DNA of 64,000 nt, taken from the NCBI RefSeq assembly GCF_009601165.1, contig NZ_WIRE01000001.1:2728001-2792000 (forward strand), in the 5' to 3' direction. Positions 16,451 to 25,680 of the stretch are shown piece by piece; position 1 is the stretch's first letter; every line of letters starts with the position of its first letter. The position numbers were made by a program, and so were the translations under genes. The notes below the pieces were generated by a model, which saw nothing but the letters and a program-made list of their open reading frames with translations, made no database searches and was not told the origin of the DNA. The stretch is from Alcanivorax sediminis (GTDB lineage: Bacteria; Pseudomonadota; Gammaproteobacteria; Pseudomonadales; Alcanivoracaceae).

Positions 16451-17245
16451 GTGACAGCCACCCCCCGCCTTGCACTGCTGCCTTCTGTCTTCAGCCTGCT
16501 GCTGATACACAGCACAATAGTCACCGCAGACACAGCACAAGGCATCGCCGCTCCAGCTGGAACAACTTTCCCGGAAGCATTGCCCGAGGTCGAGGCGTCC
16601 TACCGTGTCGTGGTCAATGGCATCCCGCTCGGGCTCAATGCCATGATCAGGCTGACCCAGGAACCTGACAATTACCAACTGCACTTCAAGGTTGAGAACC
16701 GCCTGTTCCGTCATGAGGAAGTTGCCCAGTTCGACTGGGACAACTGCGTTGCCAAGCCTCATCATTATCGTCACGAAAGCGTTGGTTTCGGCATTAACCG
16801 CGGCGGTGAAATCGTGTTCGACTGGAAAACGCGTACCGCCAAAGGCAGCAAAGCGGTATATCCGTTGGTCGCAGACGCGCTGGACGCCTTGAGTGTCGCC
16901 ATGGTGGCACGCTGCAACATGGCCAAGGCGGATTCGGCATTTTCCTATCATGTGGCCGAACCTGATGGCCTGGACGAATACCAGTACCGGTCTCTCGAGA
17001 GTGAAACCATCAAGACGCCAGCCGGGGAATGGATGGCCACAGGGCTTGAGCGCGATTACGAAGAGCGTGGGCGAAAATCCCGCTTCTGGGCTGCCAGGGA
17101 ACTGGACTACTTCATGATCCGCATGGATCACCAGGAAAACCCTTTTGTGCGCGGACGTATTGAGCTTACGGATTTCCGTTATCTCAACGAGGAGGACACT
17201 CCCAATCCAGCCCTCCAAGCTGGCAGCACCGTTTCCAGCCGCTGA
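16451..17245 (+). CDS. DUF3108 domain exported protein
   Basis: Predicted periplasmic protein of about 264 residues with a Sec signal (hydrophobic segment LALLPSVFSLLLIHS) and a DUF3108 domain filling the rest (YRVVVNGIPLG, then FDWKTRTAKGSKAVYPL and RSRFWAARELDY-type segments). Family function is unknown; an envelope role is usual. I place the start at GTG 16451, preceded by AGGA at 10 bases. An in-frame ATG at 16412 sits inside a TATGAT hexamer (16411-16416) that looks like the -10 box. The 3' end overlaps the convergent DUF2489 gene by 67 bases. Confidence 0.78.
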   Translation: MTATPRLALLPSVFSLLLIHSTIVTADTAQGIAAPAGTTFPEALPEVEASYRVVVNGIPLGLNAMIRLTQEPDNYQLHFKVENRLFRHEEVAQFDWDNCVAKPHHYRHESVGFGINRGGEIVFDWKTRTAKGSKAVYPLVADALDALSVAMVARCNMAKADSAFSYHVAEPDGLDEYQYRSLESETIKTPAGEWMATGLERDYEERGRKSRFWAARELDYFMIRMDHQENPFVRGRIELTDFRYLNEEDTPNPALQAGSTVSSR

Positions 17246-17652
17246 GCACAGGCCTCCAGTCTTTCCTTGTAATCTTCCTCCAGCTGCCACCGATAACTGT
17301 CCTGCTGGTGGCGCACCCGGGGCGTCAGTGCCTGGCGGGAGTCTCCTCTATCAAACTGCCGGCACGTTTCGGCAAATTGGTGAAAATCTGACAGATCCAC
17401 CTTGGGTGAAATAGTATCCGGGAGGGTGTCCAGCAAGGCACTGATCCGTATCGATGCTTCGCTCAGTTCTATTTGCTGCTGCACCATGGCCATACATAGC
17501 ACACCCAGACTGTCGAGCACGGCCAGTTGCTGACGCTTTGCTTCTTCACGTTGCTTGCGGGCCAGCCAAAGACGCCACGCCAGCAGTCCCATCACCGTAC
17601 CAATCACCAGCCCGATCAGGGCCGCAAGGATGATCTGCCAAACCAGGCTCAT
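17179..17652 (-). CDS. DUF2489 membrane-anchored protein
   Basis: Protein of 157 residues with one N-terminal membrane helix (about 5-27, IILAALIGLVIGTVMGLLAW) followed by a basic stop-transfer stretch and a helical cytoplasmic part matching DUF2489. Family function is unknown. The ribosome site GGAGAACGC is strong, supporting a real gene although its last 22 codons are antisense to the DUF3108 gene. Both reading frames encode typical family members, so I keep both. Confidence 0.8.
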   Translation of the reverse strand: MSLVWQIILAALIGLVIGTVMGLLAWRLWLARKQREEAKRQQLAVLDSLGVLCMAMVQQQIELSEASIRISALLDTLPDTISPKVDLSDFHQFAETCRQFDRGDSRQALTPRVRHQQDSYRWQLEEDYKERLEACAQRLETVLPAWRAGLGVSSSLR

Positions 17653-17758
17653 GCGTTCTCCATCGTGAGAATAAATAGATCAAGATAAGGTTTGAAAAAC
17701 CCTCTGTCGGGTACCATTGTAGCCATCAGATCCACTGTGTTCACCCCGGAGAAACCTT

Positions 17759-18229
17759 TTGACGCCTTCAATGCCGGACTGGTTGGCCCCCCTCGCTGAG
17801 CAGCTTGAGCCCTGGCTACCCACGCTGACAGTGACCGGCATAGTCATGGCGATTGCTTCCGTCGTCGCGATTCCCCTGTTTATCGCCCGCGTCCCCGCCG
17901 ACTACTTCACCGAGCAGTATCACCCCTATTCGCACCGCAACCCCACAGGGTGGCTACTGTGGTCCCTGCGCAATCTTGTTGCCCTCATCCTGCTGGTCGC
18001 CGGTATTCTCATGCTCGTCCTTCCTGGGCAAGGATTACTGACTATTCTGATCGCTATCATGACCAGTACTTTTCCGGGGAAATACCGTCTGGAACGCGCT
18101 ATCATGCGCCGCCCCGGGGTTTACCGGGCGGCTAACTGGATCCGCCGCAAGTACCAGCGGAGCCCACTGAAACACCCAGACGACCAACCTCCTGAAGACA
18201 GGGCCGAGGACCAGAAACATGGTGATTAA
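17759..18229 (+). CDS. PGPGW-type small membrane protein
   Basis: Integral membrane protein of 156 residues with two main helices (about 23-45 and 72-98) and the re-entrant-like LPGQGLLTILIAIM segment that corresponds to the PGPGW motif of the family (Pfam PF09656), here with Gln-Gly in place of Pro-Gly-Trp. Function is unknown. The start is TTG at 17759 with GGAG seven bases upstream; the internal ATG (17771) has no ribosome site. The end overlaps the mtnA start by 11 bases, so it is probably cotranscribed with the methionine-salvage genes. Confidence 0.72.
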   Translation: MTPSMPDWLAPLAEQLEPWLPTLTVTGIVMAIASVVAIPLFIARVPADYFTEQYHPYSHRNPTGWLLWSLRNLVALILLVAGILMLVLPGQGLLTILIAIMTSTFPGKYRLERAIMRRPGVYRAANWIRRKYQRSPLKHPDDQPPEDRAEDQKHGD

Positions 18230-19250
18230 CAGCGCTGCCATTCGCTGGCATGGGGACTTTCTCGAATTGCTGGACCAGCGTGTCTTGCCCGCCGAAACCC
18301 TGTGGTTGCCAATCCACAATAGCCAACAAGCGGCTCAGGCCATTCGCGATATGGTTGTTCGCGGAGCCCCCGCCATCGGGATCACTGCAGCCTACGGCCT
18401 GGCGCTGGAAGCGGCTCTTCAGGGAGAGACCGCCAGCGCGGACAATCTGGCTGCGGCTATTACTGTGCTGGCCGCAAGCCGCCCCACCGCAGTCAACCTG
18501 TTCTGGGCACTGGAACGACTTCAGGCGACGGCAGGTACACTTCAGGGAGTCGAGCTGGTTAATGCCTTGAAAAAGGATGCCGAAGCCATTCATCACGAGG
18601 ACATTGCAGCCAACCATGCGCTCGGCGAACACGGCGCAGCCCTGCTGCCAGAAGGCGCCACCGTTTATACCCACTGCAACACCGGCGCGCTGGCCACCGG
18701 CGGCCATGGTACTGCCCTTGGCATCATCCGCACCGCCTGGGCGCAAAAGCGTCTGAATAGCGTCTATGCCGGTGAAACCCGCCCCTGGCTGCAAGGCAGC
18801 CGGCTGACCAGCTGGGAACTGGCCAACGACGGCATCCCGGTAACGCTGGTCGCGGACAGTACAGCAGGACAATTGATGGCGCAGGGCAAGGTACAGGCCG
18901 TGATTGTCGGTGCAGACCGGATAACCGCCAATGGTGATACCGCCAACAAGATCGGTACCTACAACCTGGCGGTGCTGGCCAAACATCACGGTATTCCCTT
19001 CATTGTTGCCGCCCCCGTTTCCACCCTGGACCCGGCGCTCCCGGACGGCTCCCACATCGTGATTGAAGAACGTGACGGTAATGAAGTGCGTCAGGTCCAG
19101 GGCAAAGTCGTTGCACCCAGCGAGGTATCGGTTTACAACCCTGCCTTTGACGTAACGCCGGGCGAGCTGATCACCGCCATCGTCACCGAGCGTGGCGTGA
19201 TTCAGGCACCCAATACCGACAAGGTGCTGGCCCACATACGCGAGCAATGA
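18219..19250 (+). CDS. mtnA: methylthioribose-1-phosphate isomerase MtnA
   Basis: Isomerises 5-methylthioribose-1-phosphate to methylthioribulose-1-phosphate, the first step after MTA cleavage in methionine salvage. It has 343 residues, an eIF2B-alpha-like fold. RGAPAIG is at 49-55, catalytic Cys153 in THCNTGALATGG and the general acid Asp233 in VGADRITANGD. The start ATG follows GAGGA at 7-8 bases and overlaps the preceding gene. It begins the mtnA-mtnB-mtnD-mtnC cluster. The MTA phosphorylase (mtnP) needed upstream of it is not in this window. Confidence 0.96.
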   Translation: MVINSAAIRWHGDFLELLDQRVLPAETLWLPIHNSQQAAQAIRDMVVRGAPAIGITAAYGLALEAALQGETASADNLAAAITVLAASRPTAVNLFWALERLQATAGTLQGVELVNALKKDAEAIHHEDIAANHALGEHGAALLPEGATVYTHCNTGALATGGHGTALGIIRTAWAQKRLNSVYAGETRPWLQGSRLTSWELANDGIPVTLVADSTAGQLMAQGKVQAVIVGADRITANGDTANKIGTYNLAVLAKHHGIPFIVAAPVSTLDPALPDGSHIVIEERDGNEVRQVQGKVVAPSEVSVYNPAFDVTPGELITAIVTERGVIQAPNTDKVLAHIREQ

Positions 19251-19263
19251 TGCGGAGAAAACC

Positions 19264-19899
19264 ATGATCGAACGCCCCTATTCCACCGCCGATTTTCGTG
19301 AAGCCAGCCGCGCCCTTGCCGCCATTGGGCAACGCATCTATGGCAACGGCTGGTCGCCAGCCACCAGCAGCAATTACTCCGTTCGGCTCAATGACCAGTA
19401 CGCGGCAGTTACCCAATCCGGCAAGGACAAGGGCATGCTGCGTGAGACCGACATCATGGCTGTGGATATGCAGGGGCAAGCCGCCAGCGCAGGCAAACCC
19501 TCCGCCGAAACGCTACTGCACACCCAGTTATATCGACGTTATGACAAGGTCGGCGCTGTGCTGCATACCCACAGCCATGCCAGTACTGTGTTGACCATGC
19601 ACTGGCCAGCCAACACCATCACCCTGGATGGCTATGAACTACTCAAGGCGCTGGATGGAATTACCACCCATGAGAGCCGCCTGAACATACCGGTGTTTGA
19701 TAACACTCAGGATATTGCCGCCCTGGCCGATAAGGTCGATGCCGCGATGGATAACGGTGATGCCAGCCATGCCTACCTGATTCGAGGCCACGGGCTCTAC
19801 ACCTGGGCGGCGGACCTGCCAACCTGCTACCGTCAACTTGAAGCGCTGGAAGTCCTGCTTGCTATTGAGCTGGACCGCCGCCGTCTAAGTGGAGTCTGA
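19264..19899 (+). CDS. mtnB: methylthioribulose-1-phosphate dehydratase MtnB
   Basis: Class II aldolase-family zinc enzyme of 211 residues that dehydrates methylthioribulose-1-phosphate to the diketo compound used by MtnC. Zinc ligands are visible as HTHSH (His101, His103) and a third His in RGHGLYTW near 170. The N-terminal GNGWSPATSSNYSVRL is the aldolase-II phosphate-binding loop. It lies 13 bases after mtnA with its own GGAG site, and 2 bases before mtnD. Confidence 0.95.
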   Translation: MIERPYSTADFREASRALAAIGQRIYGNGWSPATSSNYSVRLNDQYAAVTQSGKDKGMLRETDIMAVDMQGQAASAGKPSAETLLHTQLYRRYDKVGAVLHTHSHASTVLTMHWPANTITLDGYELLKALDGITTHESRLNIPVFDNTQDIAALADKVDAAMDNGDASHAYLIRGHGLYTWAADLPTCYRQLEALEVLLAIELDRRRLSGV

Positions 19900-19901
19900 T
19901 C

Positions 19902-20444
19902 ATGAGCGAGATGAAAGTCTTTCGAGCTGATAACCCGGCCACCCCGGAACAGCACCTTACCGACAAACAGTCCATGGCTGAGGTACTGGCTGCTGCCGGT
20001 GTCCGTTATGAGCAATGGGAAGCCTCCGCTCCCCTCGCCGAGCAACCCAGCCAGGATGAAGTGATCGCTGCTTACAAAAGTGATATTGATCGCCTGATGG
20101 AAACGGAGGGTTACCAGACGGTGGACGTGGTGAGCATGGTGCCGGATCACCCCGAGAAAGCGGCCTTCCGCCAGAAGTTTCTCGATGAACATCGTCATAG
20201 CGAAGATGAAGTTCGGTTCTTCGTGGAGGGGAAAGGCCTATTTACCCTGCACATTGAGGACAAGGTCTACGAAGTCCTGTGCACCAAAGGTGACCTGATC
20301 AGCGTGCCTGCGAACACACCGCACTGGTTCGACATGGGCTCACAACCTCGCTTTGTGGCCATCCGCCTGTTCAACAACACCGAGGGCTGGGTGGCCAACT
20401 TTACCGGCAGCGATATCGCCAGCCGTTTCTCGCGCCTGGACTAA
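19902..20444 (+). CDS. mtnD: acireductone dioxygenase MtnD
   Basis: Cupin-fold metalloenzyme of 180 residues that oxidises acireductone to the methionine precursor 4-methylthio-2-oxobutanoate (iron form). The metal ligands are all present: His97, His99 and Glu103 in EHRHSEDEV, and His141 in NTPHWFDMG. A GGAG site precedes the start, 2 bases after mtnB. The gene order B-D-(gap)-C puts the dioxygenase before the enolase-phosphatase. Confidence 0.96.
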   Translation: MSEMKVFRADNPATPEQHLTDKQSMAEVLAAAGVRYEQWEASAPLAEQPSQDEVIAAYKSDIDRLMETEGYQTVDVVSMVPDHPEKAAFRQKFLDEHRHSEDEVRFFVEGKGLFTLHIEDKVYEVLCTKGDLISVPANTPHWFDMGSQPRFVAIRLFNNTEGWVANFTGSDIASRFSRLD

Positions 20445-20455
20445 CCCCCGTCGCC

Positions 20456-20478
20456 GCAGGAGCCTGCCTGCAGGCGAT
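20456..20478. repeat. REP-like arm, copy of the prpB-prpC element
   Basis: Differs from 1121-1143 by one base (T to C) over 23 bases. Only one arm is present here, so it is a solo half-element, just past the mtnD stop. Confidence 0.72.
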
Positions 20479-20486
20479 GGATGAGC

Positions 20487-20567
20487 AGAAGCGAGTTTCG
20501 AAGAGCAAACCCCGCCAGAACCTGAAGCAAAAGTGGTTTAGGTTTTCGCAACTCGAAACCCGCTTCT
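20487..20567. repeat. long-range inverted repeat between mtnD and mtnC
   Basis: Arms AGAAGCGaGTTTCGA (20487-20501) and TCGAAACcCGCTTCT (20553-20567) pair over 15 bases with one mismatch around a 51-base interior. It directly follows the REP-like arm. It may fold in the mtn mRNA and modulate mtnC translation or stability, or be part of a composite mobile palindrome. Confidence 0.6.
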
Positions 20568-20616
20568 GGCTTTCCCGTACCTTACTACCCAGCGAACCTC
20601 AATTACGGATAGCACC

Positions 20617-21321
20617 ATGATCAAGGCAATCGTCACCGATATCGAAGGCACTACCAGCAGCATATCGTTCGTGAAGGAAGTGCTGTTCCCCTACGCGGCG
20701 AAGGCGTTCCCCGGGTTTTTGGACGCGCATTGGCAAGATGAAACCGTGCAGGCTCTGATCAGTGCCGCCGCCGAGGAAAGTGGGCAGACACTGGAAACGC
20801 CGGAAAAGGCCAGCGCCCTGTTCCAGCAGTGGATTGCCGAAGACCGCAAAGCCACCTCGCTCAAAGCGCTGCAGGGAATGATCTGGAAGCAGGGTTACCA
20901 GAATGGTGACTACACGGCTCACCTCTATTCCGACACGGCGAAGTGCCTCAAGCAGTGGAAACAACATGGGCTGGATTTGTACGTCTACTCCTCAGGATCA
21001 ATCCCGGCCCAGAAACTGTTTTTTGGCTACAGTGACGAAGGCGACCTGACTGCGCTGTTCAGCGGCTACTTCGACACCACCTCCGGCCACAAACAGGAAG
21101 TACAGAGTTATCGCAATATCCAGGCTGACATTGGACTACCCGCCGAACAGCTTTTGTTCCTGTCCGATGTGGAGGCAGAGCTGGACGCCGCAGCCGAAGC
21201 CGGCCTGAGGACCATCCGCCTGGATCGGGAAGGCAGCCAGGGGGTTAGCAAGCATCAGGTTGTCACCTGTTTTAACCAGATCGATGTCGCCAATCTCCAG
21301 GAAAGGCCCACAGCGGATTAA
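20617..21321 (+). CDS. mtnC: enolase-phosphatase MtnC
   Basis: Bifunctional HAD enzyme of 234 residues that enolises and then dephosphorylates the diketo intermediate to acireductone, the MtnD substrate. Motif I is TDIEGTTSS (Asp8, Glu10), the form typical of E1 enolase-phosphatases; motif II is YSSGS near 126; the C-terminal LFLSDVEAELDAAAEAG holds motif IV. It is separated from mtnD by 172 bases containing two inverted repeats, but with no terminator, so one transcript for all four mtn genes is likely. Confidence 0.95.
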   Translation: MIKAIVTDIEGTTSSISFVKEVLFPYAAKAFPGFLDAHWQDETVQALISAAAEESGQTLETPEKASALFQQWIAEDRKATSLKALQGMIWKQGYQNGDYTAHLYSDTAKCLKQWKQHGLDLYVYSSGSIPAQKLFFGYSDEGDLTALFSGYFDTTSGHKQEVQSYRNIQADIGLPAEQLLFLSDVEAELDAAAEAGLRTIRLDREGSQGVSKHQVVTCFNQIDVANLQERPTAD

Positions 21322-21449
21322 CGCTCGCTTGCCGAGCGTCGCTCCTATGGGGCAGGATCCCCGGCTTGCGCAGGGGAATCAGGCATCGAAGCCGCTCAGG
21401 GGTGGCTCGGTCCTGTCCTGATTCGCCATCTTTAGTTCATTGAGCATGA

Positions 21450-22565
21450 CTACTTCGGATCCCGGCAGGAAAACACCACAAATTTCTTGTTGGTACCAAC
21501 CACTTCTACAGCGGAAAACAAGCGGCCCAACGCCTTGTGGTAACCCAGGTGACGATTGCCAATCACTCTCAACTCACCCTGCTCCGCCAGTCGCTTGCTG
21601 GCCTGGCGAAATAGCCTGCGCGCCACATGATCGCCCACAATGTGGCCTTCATGGAACGGCGGGTTGAGCAGGATGCAATCGAACCGCTCATCCAGAGCGG
21701 ACAATCCATCGCCATGATGCAAACGGGCCTGTGCTCCCTCCTGAAAAGAGGCCACGTTCTCCCGCGCGCTTTTCAGGGCCATCCAGGACTCATCGCAGAA
21801 AGTCATGTGCACCGAAGGGTTGTGCTGCAGCACGGCAAGACCTATCACGCCATTGCCGCAGCCTAAATCGACCACCCGGGCTCCGTCGGCCAACCCACTG
21901 GGGAGGTGCTCCAGAAAGAAGCGGGCACCTATATCCAGTTGTTGCTGGGAAAACACACCCGCGTCGACACGCAATTGTCCGACTGGGGTATCCACGGAGG
22001 TCGGGTATGGTGAGTCGGCTAATACCCTGCCAGGCGCCTTGCCACTAAACAAACGCGCTTTCTTCCAGCCGTATTCCGCCTGGCCGTTGCCCAGGTACTT
22101 CTCCATGAGCGGCACCAGCTGTCGGGGCAGGTGCTTGTCCATACCGCAGAGCCACACCGGCGTGCCTTCATTCAATTGTGCACTCAACCAGACCAGCTGG
22201 GATTCCAGCAGCGCCAGAGACTTTGGCACGCGCATCAACACCTGGCCTGGCACGGTGGGGAGTTTTTCGTCAGGCCAGCAGTGTGTGATTTCCGCCAGGC
22301 CGTTTTCTGCCGCATTACGTTGGATATTATCCAGGGCGAGCCAGGAATCGCCACTCGACACCACCCCGCCCCTCTTGGCAGCCGCAAGAGCAAGGGCGCC
22401 ATGGCTATCATTGACCACCAGGATCTCACCGCGCTCGCCCCCCCTCTCGGCAAGAGTATTCAGCAGATACTGGTCGGCATTGTCCCAGGCCTGCAGGGTT
22501 TCATTGCGGCGGCGAGGCCAGCGATAAAGGGTCAGGCTCCCCCAGGGATGTGTCAGTTGATGCAT
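21450..22565 (-). CDS. rlmG: 23S rRNA (guanine1835-N2)-methyltransferase RlmG (RsmC/RlmG family)
   Basis: SAM-dependent rRNA methyltransferase of 371 residues. The N-terminal domain opens with the RlmG-like LYRWPRRRNETLQAWDNADQ (residues 10-29). The C-terminal catalytic domain has the SAM loop VVDLGCGNGVIGLA and the base-methylation motif NPPFHEGH. The start is taken at 22565, where the conserved family N-terminus (MHQLTHPWGSLTLYRWPRR) begins; the frame is open 47 codons further upstream, but that part has no family resemblance. RsmC is the nearest alternative; the N-terminal sequence favours RlmG. Confidence 0.88.
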   Translation of the reverse strand: MHQLTHPWGSLTLYRWPRRRNETLQAWDNADQYLLNTLAERGGERGEILVVNDSHGALALAAAKRGGVVSSGDSWLALDNIQRNAAENGLAEITHCWPDEKLPTVPGQVLMRVPKSLALLESQLVWLSAQLNEGTPVWLCGMDKHLPRQLVPLMEKYLGNGQAEYGWKKARLFSGKAPGRVLADSPYPTSVDTPVGQLRVDAGVFSQQQLDIGARFFLEHLPSGLADGARVVDLGCGNGVIGLAVLQHNPSVHMTFCDESWMALKSARENVASFQEGAQARLHHGDGLSALDERFDCILLNPPFHEGHIVGDHVARRLFRQASKRLAEQGELRVIGNRHLGYHKALGRLFSAVEVVGTNKKFVVFSCRDPK

Positions 22566-22710
22566 GTGGGTAGCTCCGGTGACCAGGTATCGGGAGCGCA
22601 TTCTGCCTACAGAAGCGCCGGCTGGCCATAATATGCGCAAACGGCCGACAGAGCTGCATTTAGGTATGGTATTTTCAGATTTCGCTGCTAGAATGCGCCA
22701 GCACAAGATC

Positions 22711-22787
22711 CGGAATATAGCTCAGCCTGGTAGAGCACTACGTTCGGGACGTAGGGGTCGCAGGTTCGAATCCTGCTATTCCGACCA
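22711..22787 (+). tRNA. tRNA-Pro, anticodon CGG
   Basis: 77 bases with encoded CCA. The acceptor stem CGGAATA pairs with TATTCCG. The anticodon arm CTACG-TTCGGGA-CGTAG gives CGG. The T loop GGTTCGAATCC is canonical. Confidence 0.97.
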
Positions 22788-22790
22788 ATT

Positions 22791-22822
22791 AAAAAGGCCG
22801 CTCAAACGAGCGGCCTTTTTTT
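22791..22822 (+). terminator. terminator of tRNA-Pro
   Basis: Hairpin AGGCCGCTC-aaac-GAGCGGCCT followed by seven T. Confidence 0.9.
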
Positions 22823-22963
22823 ATGCTTCATCGGCGGCTCCAGCCCCGCGCCCCATGAAACATGGCGGCAAGCGTCATCTCGGGCCCGCCTGCCCCCAAG
22901 GTGTGGTAAGCGCGTGAGCCGGGCAGCCGGCGGCCTTCCTCACGCGAACAATCAAGCCGTGAC

Positions 22964-23590
22964 TTATGCCAGCCTCGGATTGAGCGTGTAGGTCACAGTG
23001 AGGCTGGCCGAATCCAGTGCATGCGCTTTGATGATCTCGGCCAGCGCTGAACCACCAAGGTCGTCTCCTGCTGGCAGCGTGTCCACATCCAGCGCATACA
23101 CTGTAAAGACATAGTGGTGAATGATGCTGTCGTTCCAGGGCGGGCAAGGGCCATCATAGCCAAAGTAATCCCCTGCCATCTCGGCATCACCGGCAAACCA
23201 CCCTGTGTAGTCGTTCTTGCCATGGCGCAGGCCATTCCCCGCATCCGGGCCACTTTTACCTCGCGGCGTAATACCGCTGCAATAGGCTCCCTCTTCAAGG
23301 CTGCTCTGTTCGGCAGGAATATCGAACAGAGTCCAGTGGTAAAAATCCACTCTGGGTAGCGAAGCCGGCACTTCACGGCCTTCCTGATTCACATCGTCGC
23401 CCGCACTGGGAACGTCAGGATCATGCACCACCACTGCAAAGGAGCGAGTGCCTTGCGGAGCTCCGCTCCAGGCCAGGTGGGGGTTGACGTTATCGGACAG
23501 GGCAACGTGGTTCTCCGGATCAATCACCGCGAACACATACTTTTCACCGATGGGCTGCTGATCGGTCAGGCTGTTGCTGACTAGCTGCAT
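22964..23590 (-). CDS. YbhB/YbcL-type (PEBP, Raf-kinase-inhibitor-like) protein
   Basis: Protein of 208 residues of the phosphatidylethanolamine-binding family. Family segments visible are NVNPHLAWSGAPQGTRSFAVVVHDPDVP (about 35-62, with the DPD motif), RVDFYHWTLFDIPA, NGLRHGKNDYTGWF and YGYDGPCPPWNDSIIHHYVFTVYALD, which contains the ligand-site GPCPP and H-YxF-x-vYAL. The function in bacteria is not defined; no signal peptide is seen. The start at 23590 (MQLVSNS) fits the family better than an ATG ten codons upstream. It lies downstream of thpR on the same strand. Confidence 0.88.
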   Translation of the reverse strand: MQLVSNSLTDQQPIGEKYVFAVIDPENHVALSDNVNPHLAWSGAPQGTRSFAVVVHDPDVPSAGDDVNQEGREVPASLPRVDFYHWTLFDIPAEQSSLEEGAYCSGITPRGKSGPDAGNGLRHGKNDYTGWFAGDAEMAGDYFGYDGPCPPWNDSIIHHYVFTVYALDVDTLPAGDDLGGSALAEIIKAHALDSASLTVTYTLNPRLA

Positions 23591-23647
23591 GGTTGGACTC
23601 CAGTTGGCGGAATGATGCATTCATGACACAGGCTTCCGCCGCGATTT

Positions 23648-24157
23648 TCAAGGACAAGAAAACGGGAAACGCGCCAGGGGTGAGTAAATGGGGAAATCAT
23701 TTTCGCCACGCTGGCTCTGGTACAGCCAGAAAGACGACACCAACAACCGCCACTCTCCCGTCAGCACAGGCAGTGAGTGGCCGGGCCTGGCCAGTGTGAC
23801 ATGGGGCCGGAACGGCCGTGGCTCCAGATGAATTCCACAATCCGAGAGCCGTTCCTCCAACCCCTTGTGCAGAGCCTCTAACTCCGGTGACAAGGCTCCA
23901 GTCAAAGCCAGGAAGGGGCCCCTTTCCTGAGGGAAGGGCTCACAACGGGTAAACGGCAGACTGAAAGCCGCGAAAGATGCGGCCAATGTCTTCAAGTGGG
24001 GAACCATCGCCTCGACCTGCTCGGCACGACACTCACCCATAAAGGCCAGCGTCATATGCAGATTGCCGAGCGGTGCCGCACCCGCGTGGCCCGCAGCAAG
24101 CAGGATACATTCTTCAGCCAGCTCGCCTCCCACTGGCACCCCGATAAAACAACGCAT
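23648..24157 (-). CDS. thpR: RNA 2',3'-cyclic phosphodiesterase ThpR (LigT-like)
   Basis: 2H-phosphoesterase of about 169 residues. The two catalytic HxT motifs are present: HMTLAF (His34) and HVTLAR (about His115). Family activity is hydrolysis of 2',3'-cyclic phosphate ends to 2'-phosphates in RNA; the physiological role is unclear. The start is set at 24157 (MRCFIGVPVG), the standard family N-terminus; the frame is open 14 codons further. It is divergent from rimO. Confidence 0.9.
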   Translation of the reverse strand: MRCFIGVPVGGELAEECILLAAGHAGAAPLGNLHMTLAFMGECRAEQVEAMVPHLKTLAASFAAFSLPFTRCEPFPQERGPFLALTGALSPELEALHKGLEERLSDCGIHLEPRPFRPHVTLARPGHSLPVLTGEWRLLVSSFWLYQSQRGENDFPIYSPLARFPFSCP

Positions 24158-24339
24158 CCGCCTCTCCCTGTAAACTGCCGATCCGGCAGGGGTAGCCAAA
24201 ACGCACCCGCCTCAGACAGTGCTACCCGCATTTTACGCCAATGTGCTGCAGGCATGGCTTCACGGCAGTGACACCGGTAGAATTGCGCCCCCACTACCCT
24301 GCCCGCCAGCGAATACGTCAGCCAACCGTGAGGTGCACT

Positions 24340-25677
24340 ATGTCCGACCACAAGTCCGGTAAAGTCGGTTTTATCAGTCTGGGTTGCCCCAAGGCCCTGG
24401 TCGACTCCGAACGCATTCTTACTCAGCTGCGTACGGAAGGCTATCAGGTGAGCCCAAGCTATGAAGATGCCGATGTGGTAGTGGTGAATACCTGTGGCTT
24501 CATCGACGATGCCAAGGCAGAGTCTCTGGATGCCATTGGCGAAGCACTCAATGAAAACGGTAAGGTCATCGTGACTGGCTGCATGGGCGTGGAAGAAGAC
24601 ACTATCCGTAAGGTGCACCCGTCAGTGCTGTCTGTCAGTGGCCCCCAGCAATACGAGCAAGTGGTCAACGCCGTACACGAAGTGATCCCGCCCAGCCAGA
24701 ACCACGACCCATTCCTGGATCTGGTACCACCACAAGGTATCAAGCTGACTCCGCGTCACTATGCGTACCTGAAGATTTCCGAGGGCTGCAACCACAAGTG
24801 CAGCTTCTGCATTATCCCCTCCATGCGCGGCAAGCTGGATTCCCGCCCTATTGGCGATGTGCTGGATGAGGCAGACCGACTCGTGAAAGCGGGCGTGCAA
24901 GAACTGCTCGTGATCAGCCAGGACACCAGTGCCTATGGTGTAGACCGCAAATACCAGACCGGTTTCTGGCAGGGTATGCCGGTGAAAACCCGCATGCTGG
25001 AAATGTGTCAGGCTCTGGGCCAGATGGGTGCCTGGGTGCGCCTGCACTACGTCTACCCCTACCCCCACGTGGACGACATCATTCCAATGATGGCCGAGGG
25101 GCATATCCTTCCTTACCTGGATATCCCGTTCCAGCATGCCAGCCCGTCGGTATTGAAGGCCATGAAGCGCCCCGCCCATGCGGAAAACACCCTCGAGCGC
25201 ATTCGTCGCTGGCGCGAAATCTGCCCGGATATCACCCTGCGCAGCACCTTCATCACCGGTTTCCCCGGTGAAACCAACGACGACTTCGAGATGCTGCTGG
25301 ACTGGCTGGAAGAAGCTCAACTGGATCGTGTTGGCTGCTTCACCTATTCCCCGGTGGACGGTGCCCCCGCTAATGCTCTTGCAGACCACGTGGACCCGGA
25401 CATTGCCGAAGAGCGACGTGAGCGTTTCATGAACGTGCAGGCCCGAATCAGCGCAGACAAACTGCAAAGGAAGATTGGCAAGACCCTGGAAGTACTGGTG
25501 GATGAAGTCGACGAAGAAGGCGCTATTGCCCGTTCCAAGGCCGACGCTCCGGAAATCGATGGTCTGGTTTACATCAACGGTGAAACCGGGCTGAAACCCG
25601 GCCAGCGACTCAACGTCACCATCGAGCATGCCGACGAGCACGATCTTTGGGGTACCCCGGTACCCGGCAACGCCTGA
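24340..25677 (+). CDS. rimO: ribosomal protein uS12 methylthiotransferase RimO
   Basis: Radical-SAM enzyme of 445 residues that methylthiolates an Asp of ribosomal protein S12. The N-terminal MTTase domain carries cluster cysteines Cys16 (SLGCPKAL), Cys52 (NTCGFI) and Cys81 (TGCMG). The radical-SAM CxxxCxxC is Cys150-Cys154-Cys157 (GCNHKCSFC). The C-terminal TRAM domain covers about 380-445. The [13 protein letters not shown]-terminus separates it from MiaB. The start at 24340 follows GAGGTG; 33 extra upstream codons in frame do not look like RimO. Confidence 0.97.
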   Translation: MSDHKSGKVGFISLGCPKALVDSERILTQLRTEGYQVSPSYEDADVVVVNTCGFIDDAKAESLDAIGEALNENGKVIVTGCMGVEEDTIRKVHPSVLSVSGPQQYEQVVNAVHEVIPPSQNHDPFLDLVPPQGIKLTPRHYAYLKISEGCNHKCSFCIIPSMRGKLDSRPIGDVLDEADRLVKAGVQELLVISQDTSAYGVDRKYQTGFWQGMPVKTRMLEMCQALGQMGAWVRLHYVYPYPHVDDIIPMMAEGHILPYLDIPFQHASPSVLKAMKRPAHAENTLERIRRWREICPDITLRSTFITGFPGETNDDFEMLLDWLEEAQLDRVGCFTYSPVDGAPANALADHVDPDIAEERRERFMNVQARISADKLQRKIGKTLEVLVDEVDEEGAIARSKADAPEIDGLVYINGETGLKPGQRLNVTIEHADEHDLWGTPVPGNA

Positions 25678-25680
25678 CGC

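Noticed and set aside
18132..19265. 377-codon open frame antisense to mtnA
   Set aside because: Covers mtnA completely, low-complexity Gly/Gln-rich product, no motif.
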